Shown piece by piece: positions 24,310-35,810 of a DNA stretch of 64,000 nt (the first letter of the stretch is position 1; each line of letters begins with the position of its first letter). Made by a program: the position numbers and the translations under genes. Source of the DNA: Nipponacmea schrenckii. Lineage: Eukaryota; Mollusca; Gastropoda; Lottiidae. The notes under the pieces are model-generated. The model ran no database searches. It worked only from the letters and a program-made list of their open reading frames with translations, and had not been told where the DNA came from. The stretch covers positions 3,982,208-4,046,207 of the forward strand of contig CM060203.1 in NCBI GenBank assembly GCA_030562195.1, in the 5' to 3' direction.

Positions 24310-25658
24310 GTTTTATGTCTCTTTTTAAATGTTAAAACTCTTTACTCAAAAATTGAAAGGCCAACTATCGAACAATAATAAATATTGATTAGGACATTAG
24401 GCTAACATCCTGTTATAATAAGTCTGGAGAATTGTTATATGTCAAAAAAGTTTTCTAAAATGTAATCTTTGATCATTCTATTCCTGTAAATATTGATCCC
24501 TCAATTTCAGTTTCAGTAGCTGAGCTCGGTCGTCGTGTTGCGCCCAAACATAGCCAGGCCCAGTTTATCTAATACGGTTTTGACAAGAAAAGCCAGTTTA
24601 TCCTTCTTTGCATTAGCCTTAGCTGTTAAACAATCGGTACGTATTCCGATATAGATATAGAAAACAATAGAATTTTATTGAGATAACGTGTAATCAATAT
24701 TTCAAAATTAACTAAACCTAAAATACGTTTGCAGACTTGTAAAAGTACTTTTTCACAATCAGGGGATTTGTGGAACCCCAAACAGGACACGAGTAAGAGA
24801 GAATAGAACCGATGTATATCAAATATACATTGCTGCTTAATACCAAATACACTGAGGAGTAGATAGGGTGCTTTGGATCCTTTAACTGCGATTGATATCT
24901 GCAGTGTGTTGAATTTCCCATTGTAACTCAGTTCTACCCCGAGGTATGCAAAGGACTTAACACACTCTACCACTTCCTCGTTAAACATGCAGTTGTAACC
25001 ATTGTTGATTTGATTACCTTTCTGGAAACCAAGAATGTTTGTCTTTGTATTGTATTAACCACCACATGGCATGTCTTGCAGTACGTATTTGTCAAGAAGG
25101 CGTTGCAGGCCTAGCTCAGAGCTAGACAGCAGCGTAGTATCATCTGCATACAAGTGAACTAATAATCAAATCGAAAATAATTAATTATTTCTAACATAAC
25201 TCTAACAGAATCCTCAAAGTCATTTAAAAACACAGGAAATAATAGTGGGGACAGATTATCACCCTGTTTAACTCCTAAATATGAAGGGAAATAATCAGAA
25301 TATTGGATATAATATTTGATACATAGGATAACATTATGATAAATTGATTTATACAATTTATTATCTTAGACGATATTCCAATTTGATTTAATTTGAAAAA
25401 TAATAACTTCCGGTGAATTTGCTTTATAGTATATTGACCAATGGATCTCAGCTAATTGACATGTATGGACAGGATCCTATATAGTAGACGTCCGGATACA
25501 TAGAAGCGTTAATTGACATATAACCATTCTCCAGACTTCCTGTAAATTATTATAACAGGATGTTAGCCTAATGTCCTAATCAATATTTATTATTGTTCGA
25601 TAGGTGGCCTTTCAATTTTTTAGTAAAGGGTTTTAACATTTAAAAAGAGACATCAAAC
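24310..25658. repeat. Pair of ~145-bp inverted arms flanking a LINE remnant
   Basis: Left arm about 24310-24451, right arm about 25514-25658. Read in opposite directions they are nearly the same, including the shared stretch AACAATAATAAATATTGATT. They differ by a 12-bp indel and a few substitutions. About 1.06 kb lies between them, and most of that is LINE remnant. The arms could be two inverted copies of one repeat, or the ends of a non-autonomous element. Confidence 0.8.
24520..25380 (-). pseudogene. Decayed non-LTR retrotransposon reverse transcriptase
   Basis: Minus strand, several frames. Reading downstream: a palm block with GVKQGDNLSPLLF (about 25245-25290), then after a one-base frameshift the catalytic YADD box at 25139-25150 followed by TTLLSSSELGLQ. 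The post-palm block typical of invertebrate LINEs follows (SFAYLGVELSYNGKF near 24950, then FHKSPDCEKV and KRILGL near 24720-24780). Only the second half of the RT and the start of the thumb/C-terminal region survive, and the endonuclease and 5' part are missing. Frameshifts and stops make it non-functional. The clade (Jockey-like or RTE-like) is not decided. Confidence 0.8.
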
Positions 25659-25659
25659 T

Positions 25660-26439
25660 ATTCTCCTCTTTATCGTCTGTTTTGTTTTGGCAATTTGTAA
25701 TCTACAACCATTATCTGGACGCGAGGTCTAAGAAGTAAATAACAAAGTTTTCAAGTCTTCGAACGGTCTAAGAGGTGCTGCGATATTAAAGATTAGAACT
25801 GACCTTTCTCAGAAACCGCACTGACAGTTGGCCTACGTCCAGACCGTCCAGACTCCCAGAGTAGTATTTATCAATCTTCACTCCCCTCGAGTATATTTTA
25901 AAGTGATTATTTTACAGTTGATGCTAATAACTAACGATAAATGTAAATCATTCTGTTTAAAAAGCCACGTTATGTTAAATATTTGACCACCTAGGGATTT
26001 GTAACTTTAAACTAGTTATTGGATAAATCCTTTTTATGCCTCCACAATTGCTCTTAAACACTCTAGAAGTCTCAATTCTTGACAGAATTTGACGAAACAT
26101 GGTGAAAGTGTTTGTAATCACAAACGGATAAATCTTTTTGGAATCAGAAAAAATTGAAACATGTACTTACGCAAAATTAAAGCTGCGAGTGGGCATGAAT
26201 TACATCTGATTTTTTAATTGAAGAAAGAGAACTGGCGAATTAGTTTAATTTTAGTATATTATAAATAAAGTTATTCTGATTTCAGACAGGCAGAACATGT
26301 ATCTTAATTGTGTATTCTAGAGTCTAACAATCATTAGAGTCAGTTTGTATGACGATACGCTGTACAGTTTCGATTTGCACGTGCATTCGAGACCCGTGAC
26401 AGTGTGTCAGCATCTTTCTGTAAACTAAGTGAGAAAATG
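25660..26439. other. Intergenic, nothing recognised
   Basis: There is no coding frame or repeat I can define. Confidence 0.4.
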
Positions 26440-26773
26440 TTAAAGGGATACTGCGTCTTAGCATGAACATAAAATTTTAATTCTCAAGAATGGTAAATTT
26501 GAGTATATATTCATCAGTGACCTTACCTTGTGTCAACAGAATCTGGAAAGCTCACAAAACTAAGTCATTTTTAAAAAACGCTTATCAATTTATTAAGCGT
26601 TTTTCAATAATCAAATGTATTTTTATGGATTATTACTCAGTATTTTGTATATTTATTTATTTTTTTATGTTATTTATATGGCAGTAGGTATATTAACTGA
26701 TGAATAGAGATCTGATTGGCCAAGTTTAAAATTTTATGTTCATTCTAAGACCTATTATCTATGGAAAAGTTAA
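26440..26773. mobile_element. TTAA MITE, uninterrupted copy
   Basis: The left end is TTAA-AGGGATACTGCGTC at 26440. Inverted termini share CTTAG-ATGAACATAAAATTT with the other end near 26730-26760; the right boundary is approximate because the last bases differ. An internal hairpin AAAAACGCTTA / TAAGCGTTTTT lies at about 26576-26608. The same element occurs in reverse orientation at 41926-44155, where it is split by a Harbinger element. No protein is encoded. Confidence 0.8.
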
Positions 26774-27185
26774 AAGAAGTGAATTATGGATGAAGAAAAT
26801 ATGGAAAAACCCGCGAAATGTGGATAACAATTCATCCCTGTTGCCTCGGTTAGCTATTTTTTTTTATCCTGTTCTTGACTTAGAATTCTGATTGAATATA
26901 ATCTGATGTTTCGGGACTATTTGCTGTTTCACCTGATTGCCAGATTATGAAAAAAAAGTAAAGAATAAATGGTAAATATACGACAAAGAGGTTTATCTAA
27001 ATTCTAAATACCAAAATAACTTTAAGCTTTGTTAGAATGTCTTTATAGACGTTATCTGGTTATAAACATAAGACTTTGCTCGGGGACATCGGTGATAGAG
27101 TAACAGAAAATTAACTTGAAAAGAAATCATTTAATTTTCAGCAGAAAATCTGACGTTAGTTTTGACGTAATTTCAATCGGATAAT
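26774..27185. other. Intergenic, nothing recognised
   Basis: AT-rich spacer. Confidence 0.4.
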
Positions 27186-27189
27186 TTTC

Positions 27190-27500
27190 CATGCTACAAA
27201 GAAAGAAAAAAACAACAAGGTCTATATTTTACAGGGATAACAACTTAGGTTCACAAGTCCGCCGAGACAGAGATCCTTTCTACCATCTGGTCCTTGGCCA
27301 AACCTCACGGCATTGACCTTTTCCAGATTATCCGTGACCATTTACAGCTGGGTGGACTGGAATTGTGAGTGAAGATGACTTATTCAAGGTCATCGGACTT
27401 TAACACGTCGATCGAGATTAGATCTCACGTCCGACATCTAAGCAAATGACGTCATGACGTTAAGAACCATCGCTCTAACCGCTGTGCTATAGAACCCCAC
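27190..27500 (-). mobile_element. SINE, family B (tRNA-headed)
   Basis: On the minus strand the copy starts with a tRNA-like A box (AGCACAGCGGTTAGAGCGAT, near 27470-27492) and a decayed B-box-like stretch near 27410-27440. The body TGACCTTGAATAAGTCATCT follows, then CCAGTCCACCCAGCTGTAAA, and the tail GTAAAATATAG with TTTCTTTCTTT. The same body and tail occur in the SINE at 31351-31681. No target duplication was found. Confidence 0.7.
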
Positions 27501-29434
27501 AAATTTTATTAGGCCTACCACAAACCAGTCAATTATCTGTTTATAGAAGCATTTCCAAAATCGTAAAGATGTAGCCTAGGTAAAAGTTAATATCCCTCAG
27601 TTAACAATAGGCTAATAAACTAAGACTAGTAATAACACTGTTTTTATTCCGCCTTCAAAAATTATGTAAACGGGTCCAAGTGATGTCTTTCAAATGGAAT
27701 TCCATGGTTCTAAATCGTCTAAATCAATCAATTTGCTAACATTTTGATAAATTTAAAATTTCTTAAAACTATTCTTAGAAGCATCAATCTATGAAGTAAT
27801 AAACGGAAATTGATTAAGGTTACCTTACGATAGCTGCATGTAAGTTTATCAGAAAGTTGTTCTATGGAAATTATGTAGATCATCTTGCAGTTCGTGGTAA
27901 GTTCAAGAACATGAAAACGTACAGCATCATTCAGAAAGGAGGAAAATACTTTAGATAATGATGATAAACAGGCCTCCGGCTCAAACTGGAAGGCAGTTCG
28001 TGAGAAATGGACTATTAAACCTGTCATTTTCCTAACGTATTTAAAGAAAAGAGCTTTAAGACTAAGTAGAGAATTAAACGACGCAGGTGAAATCTCAGTC
28101 TGACTTTAAATCGGGACATATTTAAACTATGAAATCTTACCAGTAATTGACTTATTTATCATTTTTAATCTAAATTAGAATCTAACATGATTAACTGGGT
28201 AAATTCATATGTAAACGGCCCTACTTCCGGTTTATTCTGCACCCTTTTGAACCAGAAAGTTAAATTTAATAACGAGAAATAATCTGTTATCTGTAAAGGC
28301 CTAAATTAAAGTTAATTCCAGGTCTCTGGACTTGTAATTATGTTGGTAACGACTTCCTTGTCGTTTCTGAGCATAACGAGAAATTGGTGGGTTTGAAAAT
28401 TGATTCGAATAACCGTACGTCGAAATCAGATGTTACTGAAAGCTGATCATACCTTGAAAAGCTATAGTTGTTATACGAAGTTGTGTTTATAACTACTTAA
28501 AGACCTAACCGGCTTTCAAAGCATTGTGCTTCAGATTAAAAAGGACCTTATGTGTAAAATGAACTTCTTGACAAATATTTATGGAATTTGCAGCCTTTTA
28601 CTTATGAGGCATCTGCCACATCATTCCTAGAAATATGAAAAAAAAAAAATGCGATTAAGTTTTTACTTCTGTTTTTTTTCTATAAGCACTCGTCCTCCAT
28701 GCCCAGAATGGAGTAACGAAAGTCAGACGTAAAACTATTTCATTTCATATATAATACAACAAGTGGGGTTTGGAAGCAAAAGGATTAGAAACCTTGTTGC
28801 TCTTATTAACGTTTATAACCCAATTAGGTTATGTCCAAGATGTTGTTAGACGTCCTTTGTTTGATTTTCATTTATCAATCATTATTCTATGTTCTACTGT
28901 CCACCAGATTTAGGTTAAATCGAGATTGTCCGGTTGGATGCAAGAATGAGATGTAATTAAATTCCATACCTAAGGGTTTTATTACTTCATTAGTTCCTAT
29001 TCATGTATTAAGTCATGTATATTGTAAGAGTAATGCCCCCATGTCAACTCTCTAATAAGTAAGACCAGATATAGACTATAAGAGGAATGGACTCAGTAAA
29101 TTTGATCATTTGGTTGGTTTGAACGAGATGTCGTAGAGGAAAGTGTTAGTGAAAGTTTGTCCGCTGAGGAAGAAAGCCTTATTCATATTTCGAATTAGAT
29201 AGTGTAGGCAACCTGTAAATTTGTTCTACGCTAGTGAATCTTGAACTAAAATGTTCGACACTAAACCAAAGTAATGATCGGATGTAAAAAATATTTTTTC
29301 ATCAAAATGCAGATTCGAAAGTTTAGGAGCCTTTTTTCATTTAGTATGTAATATCACCGAAAATTACAGACGTTGAACATTTTTAATAACAACACTTATA
29401 AACTAGAATTCGGAGGAATAATATTGGTTGAAGG
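27501..29434. other. Intergenic, nothing certain
   Basis: There is no supported gene. A GACGTAAAACT...ATTTCATTTCAT stretch near 28725-28748 resembles the 3' tail of the SINE A family and may be a fragment. Confidence 0.4.
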
Positions 29435-29750
29435 CTAGTCTAGTTTATTTCTGGGTATTGTCCATCATGCCACGATACGATACGTATCGTGATACGGGGT
29501 TATAGATAAAGTGCCGGTAACATTTTTTCCCCAAGGTCCCAATATTTTATAATTTTAACACTTATATTTTGAGGTAACAGAAAGTTATTACTAGTAATTC
29601 AAATAGTTATCTGAGGTTTTTCACTAATAAACTGTTAAATAAAAATTAATGCCATCTATCGATACACGACCTCGCGATACAATACGCATATCTTGGCATG
29701 TCGTATCGCGATACAACGATTCAGCGATATATCGTGCCAGCACTAGTCTA
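29435..29750. mobile_element. Possible hAT-like MITE
   Basis: The 8-bp direct repeat CTAGTCTA occurs at 29435-29442 and 29743-29750, the length of a hAT target duplication. Inside, the two ends carry diverged inverted blocks rich in CACGATAC / TATCGTGATAC / TATCGCGATAC. The inverted match is imperfect and the exact termini are unclear. Confidence 0.4.
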
Positions 29751-31337
29751 TAATAAGTTCAAGGTAGGGTAATAGATATATATGTCATGACCCTATTATT
29801 GTTGATTGGTCTACTTTTTAGTATCAGTTTTGAATTATGCCCGCCATCTGTGACAGTAAATGATTGAAGATTAAAGAAGAACCAAGATGGTAATTAGAAT
29901 AAATATTCAACTGACTAACCGACTTTGTTTTACTTAAACTAAGACAGTTTCGTGATGAAGTGGTTGTTAAAGACAGTGTAAAATATAGTTAATTGAAATA
30001 AATGGTCAACTAACTTGATGGCATTCGAATTATGTCAAACTACGGTAGATTACTCACTCGGTCAGAATTAGATTGCGTTTTTACCCCGTGTCGTCAGTTT
30101 CCAGTTGTCTCCGGCTCCAGGGCAATATTCAGGAACGACTCAATCCGATCTTGACATTAAATGACGAAATGTTACTGCCAATTATAAATATAGACAGCAA
30201 TCAAAAATTTACAGAGAAATTTAAAATAAAATATTCATGATTATGTTGTGAAATTGGCTCTGTATTACCCGGAGGTGGAAATATTAATTTTATTAATCTT
30301 GGTCTCACCTTATCCAAGTTATTGTAAACTCTTAAACAACTTGACGTGACCCATACTTCATATAGGCCTCTATAAATAGGCCATAAAACTCCATTTCTAT
30401 TTGGAATATACATATAGTATGGCTAGGACGTACGAATAAATTCATGAACATTATAAGGGGACGAATAACCGTTTCATTTCACTAGCCCAGTCAATTCCAG
30501 AACTGTAGGATATGGCACTTTATTTTATACAGAAGAATAAAGAGTGCAGAAGAAGGATTCTGATCAGAAATATTTTCCACAGCTCTGTCCCATTTCAATA
30601 CAGAAAATTTCAGAAGTCTAAAAGAGTGGAAAATTATCTAACGGTCCCAATTTTCTGATATATTTACTTGATGTGATAATAATCCAATTGCTCTCTCCCT
30701 AATCAGTCTATTATATCAGAGTCGGTCAGTTTTCTGAGTAAGTTTCCATCTCATTACATGGCCAGAAAGGTTTAATGACTTTTTTATTAACTTACATTTG
30801 TCTCGTTTCACCCTATTATGCATTCTAATCCCCGAGATAAAAATTCAGACAAATATGTCAAAATTTACGCTTTAAAAGGTGAATATTGACTAGAGTATGC
30901 GTCACCATACTTTTACAAGAATTAAAAGAAAAGAAAACGTATCTGCCTTTGGGCACAGCTTCTCTTTGAAGTCGTTTATGTCAATAGCTTTTGTTCTCTC
31001 TGAGAATATGGCAATTATACCATGCACATATAAAAAAATCAGGTTCTGTGGAAAAAACCGATTATAGAATGAAACACACTATAACCTCAGAGAAAATGCT
31101 AATACGGATCACGAATCACTTCAACTGTTCAACTAGTGTAACGTCGTGCAACTTAGAAACGTGTTCAGATTATTAAAGGATACATTTTTATGAAAATAAA
31201 TAGAAATGTTTCAAATTCTAGTTCAATAATATCTGGTAGAAATACATTATATTTATTTTCAGTATTCTTCGCAGGTTCGCGTTATAAAATAAAATATATA
31301 AGAGCGCTATAACACTATAACAATAAATTATGAATCA
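29751..31337. other. Intergenic, nothing recognised
   Basis: There is no supported coding frame or repeat. Confidence 0.4.
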
Positions 31338-31694
31338 TAAGAATCTTGTTTTCCGGTAAAGGTCGAGATGATCTTTCGGGATTTTGTTCAGCCCGGTTTT
31401 GTCTTGTCAGTGATGCAGGTCTGACGGACTGACATGGAAAAAGGGTCTAGTCGATCATTCTTCGGTGACCTTGAATAAGTCATCTTCACTCATAATTCCA
31501 GTCCACCAGGCTGTAAATGGGTACGGATAATCCGGGAAAGATCAATGCCAAGAGGTTGGCCAAGGATCAGCTGGTAGAAAGGATCCCTGTCTCGGTGGAC
31601 TTGTAAAATATAGTTGTTTCTTTCTTTCTTTTTTGAGGTGCAGAAGAGTAGGACGTAAAACTCCATTAATTTCATTTCATTTAAGAATCTTGTT
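31338..31694 (+). mobile_element. Mosaic SINE (A head, B body, A tail) with 13-bp target duplication
   Basis: Target duplication TAAGAATCTTGTT at 31338-31350 and 31682-31694. Positions 31351-31450 match the part of SINE A after its B box (AAAGGTCGAGATGA, CTTGTCAGTGATGCAGGTC, GACTGACATGGAAAAAG). Then 31470-31625 match the body and tail of SINE B (CCTTGAATAAGTCATCTTCA to GTAAAATATAG). Finally 31635-31681 is the SINE A tail (GGTGCAGAAGAGTAGGACGT then ATTTCATTTCATTT). The A and B boxes are missing, so this copy is 5'-truncated. Confidence 0.8.
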
Positions 31695-34499
31695 ATGAAG
31701 GGACTATCGTAGGCGATGGAAAATTTTCACTTAATTAAGAATGACCATTATTAAATTCAGCTTAACCTTAACATAATGTTTACAATATACCTGTTAAGTC
31801 GGGGAGATAACAATATTGGATAATAAGTAAGAAGGTATTATAGAGCGATATGCTTGTGTTAATAAGTACATGGAGAACTATCATGTAACTTGTTTTATCT
31901 TTTTTAATTCCTATGACATGGGTGGTTCATTTAATTCCTAACTGAACATTATCTCGGTAGGACTTTTTGTCCAAAGAATTGTGTATTTGTGAGTTATCTA
32001 TAAGAGATGAAGAAAGGATTTAGAGAGGTCCAATACTAAACATCCTGGCAATGGTTTGACATGAATAATGGCATAGTACGATTTTTGCGAATCCTGTCTA
32101 CTTGTTGATCCTTGGCGAAACCCTCGGCAATGTTTTTAACACACTGGCCACTTAGATTCCCAAGGATCCTGTTTAAGATCTAGTCCTTTGGCGTTGGCCT
32201 TTTCTTAATTGATTACAAAAATCGGTTGGTGTGAAACCTGAGCAGTTATATGGCTTCAAGTCTTTGTTACTTTGACCTTTATCCTAACCTTCAGTGGGTT
32301 GAGTTTTTCATAATTAATCAAAGAAATGTTATATGGCTCCTCAAGGTAAACAATATTTACTTCCGGTAGAACAAACACGATACTCCCTTTTATTAGTACT
32401 GATTCATTAGACTGAATGGTAATTGTATAACCTGCGGAACAAACAACAGTCTAGTTTGCAGTATCCAGTCTGACACTAACCCTCCTTTTCCTGTCGTTGA
32501 CTGCTCTTTTATAACCCTGTGTTCTGAATAGTCTGCATACGTTTATACGTCATACGTCAGCTGGATATTAATTGGAAATTGAAAATTGTAGGCTTATAAA
32601 ATCGTTGCACAATCATGCCAATGCTGCTATTAGCCTGTATCATGCCTTCACTCTTATTTATAACTCCATTGTATTAAGTCTTTAACGTAAAACGCCATTT
32701 TATTTTATTTTCTGCGTGGTTGAGACCACCATATCTGGATATTCAAGGATATTCCAATAAAGGAATTGATTTTATTGGTGGACTATAGCAATGCAATCTA
32801 TATTATATTTTCAGTGCGCATATAGACTTTTATTTAGCAGAGATCAATAGAATGTAGCATGTTTTTATATCTATAACAAAACATACAGGTGCGGAGGTTA
32901 CGTGTGAAAGGTCTTTATATCCATATTGAACAGCCAACAACCCTCCCCTCAACTCTGCACCCTCTTGACATCATCATTCTATTTCATCTTCATTTACTAA
33001 CTCAAGTTGACACCTGTCCTTATCATTCTATCCTTTATCTTGAATCATCTTCGATACAGCTGTTGTTCATTTTATCGAAATTCTATCGTTTCATTTGAAG
33101 AATTGTGACTTTGCATTAATTTCCATACAATTCCGATATAATTTGTACCCTTTTAATTTTCACGTGCGTAACGTTATCCGCTTTCACGTACAGATAATTG
33201 TTGCACTTAAAAAGGACAAAAAGTGAAGCCAATTTTTAATCAATTTCCGTCAGAAAATCTTTGGAGATAAATTCTTCCACTAATTTTTTTAAAAATTGAC
33301 TCATAACGAAAGAATAATGATGATGAAAAGGAAGAAGTTTTTAATAGTTTTCAAGTCGACAAGTTGATTCCGATTAGAGAATCGTGTCGAAACCCAGGTA
33401 ACGTAAACCGAATATAATATATATGTCCTACTGTTCTGTTATTTTTTTGTAGAACTAATTCAATAGATTTTAACGTCATTCTATTATGTAACTTATGTAA
33501 TGGGACTAATTGAATAAAATGTGGTTTTACTTTTTGTATCTTATTTGAGTAGAGGAGTTAATGCTTGAGGTTTAGTGGCTACTGTTCACGGTACCTTATT
33601 GGTCCATAGAAATGATATAGGATTTTAAGTCCAGGTCCAGTCAATGCTTTCTATATCATTCAATTGTGTTTTATGTCCCATTATTCTGTGTCTATAACCT
33701 ATATATTCGGGAAGGTTACGTTATGGCAAAAAGGCGCCCTGTCGGGAATGCGTTTAAGGTTACAAAATTGACATAAACCTAAAAAAAAAAGAATAAAAAA
33801 AAAAGAAAAAAAAAAGAAACATCAAATTTGATGTTTTAAAAACGGTCAATGAATGTTGTTGAGGGCTTGTATTGAGTTTTCTTTGATATCTGCGAACTGT
33901 GAACTATTACAGACTACGTTCACCTTTTAATAAATAGATATTTCAAGAAGGGTTGTACGATATTAATCAGCCGAATATCAAAATGTTCTTTTCAATCATT
34001 AATTTTAAGCCATATTATATCTTATAGACTATTTTAAATTGCATGATTTCATAGAAACTTTTCATCAGAAATTTTACTTAACCCTTGACATATTTAACAA
34101 TTATGCAAGTGTATTTCTGTGACAACAAGTATGATTTCCCAAAATTTTATATTCGATCTCTTTGATAAATGCACATATAAAATCCTGTGCACTTAGAAGG
34201 GTGATACTTGTATGTGATACTTATGTGTTTGATGACATTATACGAAACTTGCGAGAGTTGCCATATAACTTATCATTGTAAATAATTTATGATGTAGCTC
34301 AATCTCAAACCAATGCTGATGTACTGGGATAACAGACAGATATTCTCATAAGTTTACCGAACGTTTAGGCAGTTTAAGGCACATGATGAGGCACATGCCG
34401 TGCTTTAAATCGTTTTTTTTTTCAACACTGCTATAGCTAATGTAATGAATTAGATGATTTTTATATACTGCTCTGAACTGTATGTGACTTATAGAATGT
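31695..34499. other. AT-rich intergenic region with A-rich tract
   Basis: There is no supported gene. An A-rich low-complexity tract lies at about 33779-33820. Diverged stretches near 32080-32200 contain words resembling SINE B and may be old fragments. Confidence 0.4.
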
Positions 34500-35600
34500 T
34501 ATGAAGTGTTTAATGCTTCCTTAATGTATTTTATTGGACCAATGAATTGAAATCAGTTGGTGCAGTATCTTACTTTGAAATATATTATTGCGCAAGTAAT
34601 GGAGTGTTTGTTCTATTGTAATGTATTTTATTGGACCAATGAATTGAAATCAGTTGGTGCAGTATCTTACTTTGAAATATATTATTGCGCAAGTAATGGA
34701 GTGTTAGTTCTATTGTAATGTATTTTATTGGACCAATGAATTGAAATCAGTTGGTGCAGTATCTTACTTTGAAATATATAATTGCGCAAGTTATGGAGTG
34801 TTAGTTCTATTGTAATGTATTTTATTGGACCAATGAATTGAAATCAGTTGGTGCAGTATCTTACTTTGAAATGTATTATTGCGCAAGTAATGGAGTGTTT
34901 GTTCTATTGTAATGTATTTTATTGGACCAATGAATTGAAATCAGTTGGTGCAGTATCTTACTTTGAAATATATTATTGCGCAAGTTATGGAGTGTTAGTT
35001 CTATTGTAATGTATTTTATTGGACCAATGAATTGAAATCAGTTGGTGCAGTATCTTACTTTGAAATATATTATTGCGCAAGTTATGGAGTGTTAGTTCTA
35101 TTGTAATGTATTTTATTGGACCAATGAATTGAAATCAGTTGGTGCAGTATCTTACTTTGAAATGTATTATTGCGCAAGTAATGGAGTGTTTGTTCTATTG
35201 TAATGTATTTTATTGGACCAATGAATTGAAATCAGTTGGTGCAGTATCTTACTTTGAAATGTATTATTGCGCAAGTTATGGAGTGTTAGTTCTATTGTAA
35301 TGTATTTTATTGGACCAATGAATTGAAATCAGTTGGTGCAGTATCTTACTTTGAAATGTATTATTGCGCAAGTAATGGAGTGTTGTTCTATTGTAATGTA
35401 TTTTATTGGACCAATGAATTGAAATCAGTTGGTGCAGTATCTTACTTTGAAATGTATTTTTGCGCAAGTAATGGAGTGTTTGTTCTATTGTAATGTATTT
35501 TATTGGACCAATGAATTGAAATCAGTTGGTGCAGTATCTTACTTTGAAATGTATTATTGCGCAAGTAATGGAGTGTTTGTTCTATTGTAATGTATTTTAA
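34500..35600. repeat. 97-bp satellite array, about 11 copies
   Basis: AATGTATTTTATTGGACCAA starts units at 34523, 34620, 34717, 34814, 34911, 35008, 35105, 35202, 35299, 35395 and 35492. The spacing is 97 bp, once 96. Copies are almost identical; variants alternate at a few places (GTAATGG/GTTATGG, ATATATT/ATGTATT). Each unit contains a short dyad ACCAA...TTGGT. The His/Trp-rich minus-strand frame here is an artefact of the array. Confidence 0.95.
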
Positions 35601-35810
35601 TTACCTATGTAATGAAATGGAGAGTTTGTTCTATATTAATGTATCTTATTGTTCCATTTAATGAATAAAGAGTTTGTCCTATTTGGAATATATTTAATTG
35701 GCTATGTAATGAAATGGAGTGATTGCTTGTTCTTTTGTAATGCATCTTATTGGTCCATTAAATGGATGGAATGTTTGTCGTATTGTAATGTATCTTATCC
35801 ATGTAAGGAC
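35601..35810. repeat. Degenerate edge of the 97-bp satellite
   Basis: Recognisable but diverged and shortened units (TTCTATTGTAATGTAT, AATGGAGTG, TTTGTTCTAT) follow the homogeneous array. This is the usual picture of an array edge that escapes homogenisation. Confidence 0.7.
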
